DNA from: an uncultured Clostridia bacterium
GTDB lineage: Bacteria; Bacillota; Clostridia; TANB77; CAG-508
NCBI GenBank assembly: GCA_934149155.1
Contig: CAKPDZ010000004.1
Location: forward strand, 1-43,590
DNA: 43,590 nt
Direction of reading: 5' to 3'
Numbering within the stretch: position 1 is the first letter of the stretch; each line of letters begins with the position of its first letter. The position numbers and the translations under genes are program-made. This document shows positions 40,125 to 43,590 of this stretch, one piece after another. The notes below the pieces were generated by a model. The model saw only the letters and a program-made list of their open reading frames with translations. It did no database searches and was not told the origin of the DNA.

Positions 40125-40218
40125 TCTTACACTTCCTTTGAGCTACATTTTAACAGATTTTGAGTCTTTTTTCAAGTTTTTACATAATTTTAAAGACAGC
40201 TATTTAAGCTGCCTTTAC

Positions 40219-42285
40219 TTATTTTAAAATTCTTAATGTATTAAATATTGTCAAAATTGTAACACCTACATCTGCAAAAACTGCCTGCCACATGCCACTA
40301 AGACCAATTGTACTAAGGAATAATATTAAAACTTTTACTGTAATTGCAAAAACTAAGTTTTGTCTTATAATTCCACAAGTTTTTTTAGAAATTTTTATAG
40401 CATCTAAAATCTTTGAAACATTGTCTGTCATTATAACTACATCAGATGCTTCTATTGCTGATTCTGAACCAACTCCACCCATTGAGATTCCTACATCTGC
40501 TCTTGCTAAAACTGGTGAATCATTTATTCCATCTCCTACAAATGCTACTTTTGCTTTTTCTTCTTTTTTATTTATAATATCTTCAAAAGCATTATATTTA
40601 TCTTGTGGTAACATTTCAGATTTTATATTTTGTATTCCAATTTCTTTGCCTGTTTTTTCTGCTATTTGCTTATTATCTCCTGTAAACATATTTGTTTTAA
40701 TTCCTAGTTTTTTTAGTTCTTTTATTGTCTCAATTACACCTTCTTTTACTGTATCACCTAAGTAGATTATTCCAGCTAATTTGTCATTTATTTTTACATA
40801 TATCTTTGTTGCTCCTTCTTCGTTTGAATCATTTGCACCAACTAAGACGGAATTTCCTACTAATACTTTTTCTCCATTATATTGATAGCTTAAGCCTTTT
40901 CCTGCAATTTCTTTAAAATCTTGAACTTCTGCTATTTCTTCTTTATTAGCTTTCATAATTGACTTTGCTATTGGATGATTTGAATATTTTTCTCCCATTG
41001 CCGCATATTTTAATACTTCTTGTTCACTGTAATTTTCAAATGTATCGATTTTTGTTATCTCAAATTCACCTTTTGTAAGAGTTCCTGTTTTGTCAAATAC
41101 AATTTCTCTTATGTCCTTTATTGCATCTATGTAGTCACTTCCTTTAATAAGAATTCCTTCTTTTGAAGATTTTCCTATTCCTGAAAAATAGCTAAGTGGT
41201 ACTGATATTGCAATTGAACATGGACATGAAATTACTAAAAATATTAATGCTCTATAGATACTTCCATTGTTTCCTGTATATGGAATATCTGTAAATAGTG
41301 GTAAAAATATTGCTACAATTGCTGCTAAACCTATTACTATTGGTGTATAAACTGATGATGCTTTATTTACAAATGTTTCTGTTTTAGCTTTTTTATCTGT
41401 TGCATTTTCTACTAAATCTAAAATTCTGCTTACCGTAGAATTTTCATATTTTTCTGTAACTTTTACTTCTATCATTCCATCTACAACAATACTTCCTGAT
41501 AATACATTTTTGTTTTCAGACACTTGTGTTAATTTACTCTCTCCTGTTAGAGATGCTGTATTTAAATCTGCTGTTCCTTTTGTTACAATTCCGTCTAGTG
41601 GAACTTTCTCGCCTTCTTTAACCAATATTGTATCACCTATTTTTACTTCTTCTGGTGAAACTTTTTGAATATCATTATCAATTTTTAAATTTGCATATTC
41701 TGGTTTAATATCCATCAAATCTTTAATAGATTTTCTGCTTTTACTAATTGATTTTTCTTCAAGAATTTTTCCAATTTCATATAAAATAATTACCATTAAA
41801 CCTTCCATATGTTCACCAACTAAATAAGCACCAACACATGAAACAGTAATTAAAAAGTTTTCATTTATTTTTTTACTTGCAAATAACATCTTAAATGCAT
41901 TTTTAGCAGTTCTAAATAATAAAATTGCATAACCTAAAATGATAAATATTGTACTAACTATATCAGGTAATTTAGCATATAAACCAATACCTGCAATTAA
42001 CATTCCTATTACTAATCTTGCAATTTGAGCTCCTGTTTTAGACTCTTTTTTATTTTCGACTTCTTTCATTTTATCTGTAGAAATCATTTCAACATCAGGC
42101 TCTTGCTCCTTAACAGCCCTTCTAACCTCATCTACACTAACTGTATCAGTTTCATAAGTTAATTTTAATTTTGCAAAATTTACATTTACATTGTGTAAAC
42201 CCGGATTTTTAGCTAACTTCTCTTGTATCTCGTTTGCACATGCTGCACAATCTAAATCTTTTAATATAAATTCATATTTTTTCAT
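40219..42285 (-). CDS. Zinc/cadmium-exporting P1B-type ATPase
   Basis: Heavy metal efflux pump of the inner membrane. 688 aa. The N-terminal metal-binding domain has DLDCAACANEIQEKL. P1B marks: TGES in ASLTGESKLT, the transmembrane metal site SCPCSIAISVPLS (CPC), the phosphorylation site FDKTGTLTKGE, the HP motif SNHPIAKSIM, and VGDGINDSPVLARADVG. The C-terminus (MWQAVFADVGVTILTIFN, TLRIL) is typical of the Zn/Cd/Pb branch (CadA/ZntA), not of copper pumps. It lies 62 bases after an SmtB/CzrA-type repressor in the same operon, which supports zinc or cadmium as substrate. The CPC-adjacent Ser replaces the more usual residue. Confidence 0.94.
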   Translation of the reverse strand: MKKYEFILKDLDCAACANEIQEKLAKNPGLHNVNVNFAKLKLTYETDTVSVDEVRRAVKEQEPDVEMISTDKMKEVENKKESKTGAQIARLVIGMLIAGIGLYAKLPDIVSTIFIILGYAILLFRTAKNAFKMLFASKKINENFLITVSCVGAYLVGEHMEGLMVIILYEIGKILEEKSISKSRKSIKDLMDIKPEYANLKIDNDIQKVSPEEVKIGDTILVKEGEKVPLDGIVTKGTADLNTASLTGESKLTQVSENKNVLSGSIVVDGMIEVKVTEKYENSTVSRILDLVENATDKKAKTETFVNKASSVYTPIVIGLAAIVAIFLPLFTDIPYTGNNGSIYRALIFLVISCPCSIAISVPLSYFSGIGKSSKEGILIKGSDYIDAIKDIREIVFDKTGTLTKGEFEITKIDTFENYSEQEVLKYAAMGEKYSNHPIAKSIMKANKEEIAEVQDFKEIAGKGLSYQYNGEKVLVGNSVLVGANDSNEEGATKIYVKINDKLAGIIYLGDTVKEGVIETIKELKKLGIKTNMFTGDNKQIAEKTGKEIGIQNIKSEMLPQDKYNAFEDIINKKEEKAKVAFVGDGINDSPVLARADVGISMGGVGSESAIEASDVVIMTDNVSKILDAIKISKKTCGIIRQNLVFAITVKVLILFLSTIGLSGMWQAVFADVGVTILTIFNTLRILK

Positions 42286-42310
42286 ATGCTTCCTCCTTTT
42301 TCATTTTGCA

Positions 42311-42328
42311 CATTTGGGACCGGTTCTC
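42311..42328. repeat. Dispersed palindromic-core repeat, copy 2
   Basis: Identical 18-base match to 29380-29397 (CATTTGGGACCGGTTCTC), here between the repressor stop and the ATPase start. The flanking TGCACAT/TGCTGTGCA-like arms could form a hairpin between the two genes of the operon. Confidence 0.7.
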
Positions 42329-42347
42329 TGCTGTGCATTTTTACAAC

Positions 42348-42698
42348 TCATTTATGTTCGTATCCCTCTTCTATATGTCTTTTAGCCATTTCATACATTT
42401 CTGAAATATGATCATCATCTAATGAATAATATACTATTTTTCCTTCTTTTCTAAATTTGACTAGCTTTGCTTGTTTTAATACTCTTAGTTGATGTGATAT
42501 TGCTGATTGTGTTGAGTTTGTTATTTCTGCTATATCTCCTACACATAGTTCTGATTCTAATAATGCACTTATTATTTTCATTCTTGTTGTGTCTCCAAAT
42601 ACTTTAAATACTTCGGCTATGTCAAATAGCAAGTCATCACTTGGCATTATCTTTTTTATTTTTTTTACTTTTTCTATATCTACTATTCCGTCTTCCAT
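42348..42698 (-). CDS. ArsR/SmtB-family zinc-sensing repressor
   Basis: Metal-responsive winged-helix repressor. 116 aa from MEDGIVD. The helix-turn-helix reads VGDIAEITNSTQSAISHQLR, then VLKQAKLVKFRKEGKIVYYS. The last helix has D-x-H-x10-H-x2-E (DDHISEMYEMAKRHIEE), the alpha-5 zinc site of SmtB/CzrA. The alpha-3 Cys pair of CadC is reduced to one Cys (ELCVGD), so zinc sensing is favoured over cadmium/lead. The start at 42698 has AAGGAGG; the longer frame would read through the operator. It is the first gene of the efflux operon and should bind the palindrome upstream. Confidence 0.93.
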   Translation of the reverse strand: MEDGIVDIEKVKKIKKIMPSDDLLFDIAEVFKVFGDTTRMKIISALLESELCVGDIAEITNSTQSAISHQLRVLKQAKLVKFRKEGKIVYYSLDDDHISEMYEMAKRHIEEGYEHK

Positions 42699-42727
42699 TT
42701 TTCCTCCTTGTTTTATTCTTTCGTTTT

Positions 42728-42789
42728 CATATGAATGATTGTTCATATGTTTATATTTTCATATTAACATTATTATATGTTTTTGTCAA
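42728..42789 (-). promoter_or_regulatory. Efflux operon promoter and SmtB/CzrA-type operator
   Basis: TTGACA (plus 42784-42789), 17 bases, TAATAT (plus 42761-42766) on minus. Downstream lies CATATGAA-N6-TTCATATG (42728-42749), a perfect eight-base inverted repeat that closely resembles the known czr operator of Staphylococcus. Metal release of the repressor should open it. Confidence 0.85.
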
Positions 42790-42826
42790 TAGATGTGTTA
42801 AAATTTTTTGGTAATATAATAATTTC

Positions 42827-42868
42827 AAAAAAATAGCCATTTAACAAACTGTCAAGTGGCTATTTTTT
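42827..42868 (-). terminator. Superoxide dismutase terminator
   Basis: AAAATAGCCA/TGGCTATTTT with a 17-base loop and a T run on the minus strand, overlapping the end of the coding region. Confidence 0.85.
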
Positions 42869-43445
42869 TTAATCTTTTATTTACTTCATTCCAATTTACA
42901 ATATTCCAAAAAGCATTAATATAATCAGGCCTTTTAGTTTTATACTGTAAGAAATAAGAATGTTCCCACATGTCTAAAACAAGTAATGGCTTACATCCCC
43001 ATAATGTTAAATTTTGATGTTTTTCACATTGTAAAATTTCTAATTTGCAAAAATCTGGTACCCATACTAATAAATTCCAACCTGATGCTTCCACAACTTT
43101 GCTACTTTCTGTGAATTGTTCTTTAAATTTTTCGTAACTTCCAAAGTCTTTTATTATTTGCTCCATTAATTTATTGTCTGGGCTTGTTGGAATTGCAGGT
43201 CCCATATTTTCGAAAAATAATTCATGTAATATTACTCCTGAACCGAAAAAGCTTAAATCTTTTTCTAAACATTTTATATTTGCAAATTCTCCTTTTGTTC
43301 TTGCTTGTTCTAATTTGTCTTGTATTTTATTTGTATTTTCTACATATCCTTTATATAAAATATTATAATGTATATCTAATGTTTCTTGGTTATAATATGG
43401 TTCTAATGCATTTAATGGATATCGTAATTCTTTCATTTTTATCAT
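42852..43445 (-). CDS. Superoxide dismutase (Fe/Mn family)
   Basis: Disproportionates superoxide in the cytoplasm. About 197 aa. Metal ligands are expected at His in ETLDIHYNILYKGYVENTN, His in ILHELFFENMGP, and Asp plus His in LLVLDMWEHSYFLQY, the conserved D-x-W-E-H-x-Y block. SGWNLLVWVPD is the usual W-containing strand. The start at 43445 (MIKMKELRYPL) has GGAGGAAGGA; the longer frame upstream reads through a leader hairpin. Fe versus Mn cannot be decided from sequence by eye. In an anaerobe this would serve oxygen tolerance. Confidence 0.92.
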   Translation of the reverse strand: MIKMKELRYPLNALEPYYNQETLDIHYNILYKGYVENTNKIQDKLEQARTKGEFANIKCLEKDLSFFGSGVILHELFFENMGPAIPTSPDNKLMEQIIKDFGSYEKFKEQFTESSKVVEASGWNLLVWVPDFCKLEILQCEKHQNLTLWGCKPLLVLDMWEHSYFLQYKTKRPDYINAFWNIVNWNEVNKRLKKIAT

Positions 43446-43481
43446 TGTCCTTCCTCCTCCATATCTATTATATTTAAATAC

Positions 43482-43514
43482 AAAAAAATTCATACCTTTT
43501 ACAGTATGAATTTT
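43482..43514 (-). terminator. Hairpin in front of the superoxide dismutase gene
   Basis: AAAATTCATAC/GTATGAATTTT with a T run on minus. A TATAAT lies upstream at about 43540, so it is either a leader attenuator or the terminator of a gene beyond the window edge. Confidence 0.6.
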
Positions 43515-43515
43515 A

Positions 43516-43590
43516 TTAAATTTTTCTTCTCTGCATATTATAGCAAATCTTTGCAACTAGATTGTTGGGTGCAATTTTAGCTCCAAATTT
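43516..43590 (-). CDS. Possible 3' end of a gene continuing past the window (uncertain)
   Basis: One minus frame is open from the window edge to a TAA at 43516 (ending LVAKICYNMQRRKI) and is followed directly by the hairpin at 43482-43514, as expected for a terminated gene. The fragment is too short to recognise and the frame may be chance. Confidence 0.25.
   Translation of the reverse strand, partial: KFGAKIAPNNLVAKICYNMQRRKI

Noticed and set aside
40191..40217. Strong terminator after the metal ATPase
   Set aside because: AAAGGCAGCT/AGCTGTCTTT forms a hairpin, but the following sequence is A-rich on the minus strand, so termination is not convincing.

Overview
The window is low-GC, AT-rich DNA from a member of the Bacillota, most likely an anaerobic, gut-type member of the Clostridia. 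This is inferred from HrcA/CIRCE-controlled groESL and hsp20, consensus TTGACA/TATAAT promoters, AGGAGG ribosome binding sites, DisA/RadA, a BofC-like protein, Mn-dependent pyrophosphatase, ComEC and arginine encoded mostly by AGA. The species cannot be named from the sequence alone. Most genes are on the minus strand.

Layout. 1-270: the 5' half of a tRNA-Arg that loses its partner sequence in the anticodon arm, next to repeats that resemble integrase arm sites. 270-5160: groEL-groES with promoter and CIRCE, an orphan protein, and pyrG with a leader terminator. 5170-9660: a damaged MqsR/Panacea-type toxin-antitoxin pair, hsp20 with its own CIRCE, then clpC-like (with a zinc finger) and pgsA. 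9770-12360: an accessory island behind tRNA-Leu. It has two copies of a structured RNA-like repeat flanking about 1.3 kb that holds an orphan gene and a convergent type I toxin-antitoxin locus (a 37-40 aa membrane peptide opposite a promoter-terminator small RNA), followed by two more small genes. 12368-20560: Ca2+-type P-type ATPase, BofC-like protein, DinD/BRO protein, comEC in two frames, and an SH3-NlpC/P60 peptidase. 20597-29345: housekeeping operons rpiB-tagO-like-mscL-hslO-ppaC and radA-disA-cyclophilin, with rpsT and a triple RpoA-CTD-like protein between them. 29589-31243: membrane proteins, tRNA-Pro and a DUF3892 protein. 31361-34270: a Sau3AI-type GATC restriction-modification pair and a nuclease remnant. 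34282-38670: a frameshifted SAM methyltransferase, proX, malQ, a GIY-YIG protein, and a pseudogene patch joining FtsX and MYG1 fragments. 38668-43590: amidase, DUF1836 protein, a zinc/cadmium efflux operon with its SmtB/CzrA-type repressor, and superoxide dismutase.

The most unusual pattern is that all three genes split by small frameshifts (comEC, the GATC cytosine methyltransferase and a SAM methyltransferase) break at an in-frame CGG codon followed by A. Skipping the C restores GGA (Gly) and the conserved frame each time, and comEC needs this twice in a row. CGG is otherwise almost absent from the core genes here. This could be +1 frameshifting at a poorly decoded codon or a systematic sequence artefact. 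The second candidate system is the unlisted type I toxin-antitoxin locus at 10687-11043, and the third is the duplicated three-stem RNA element beside tRNA-Leu.
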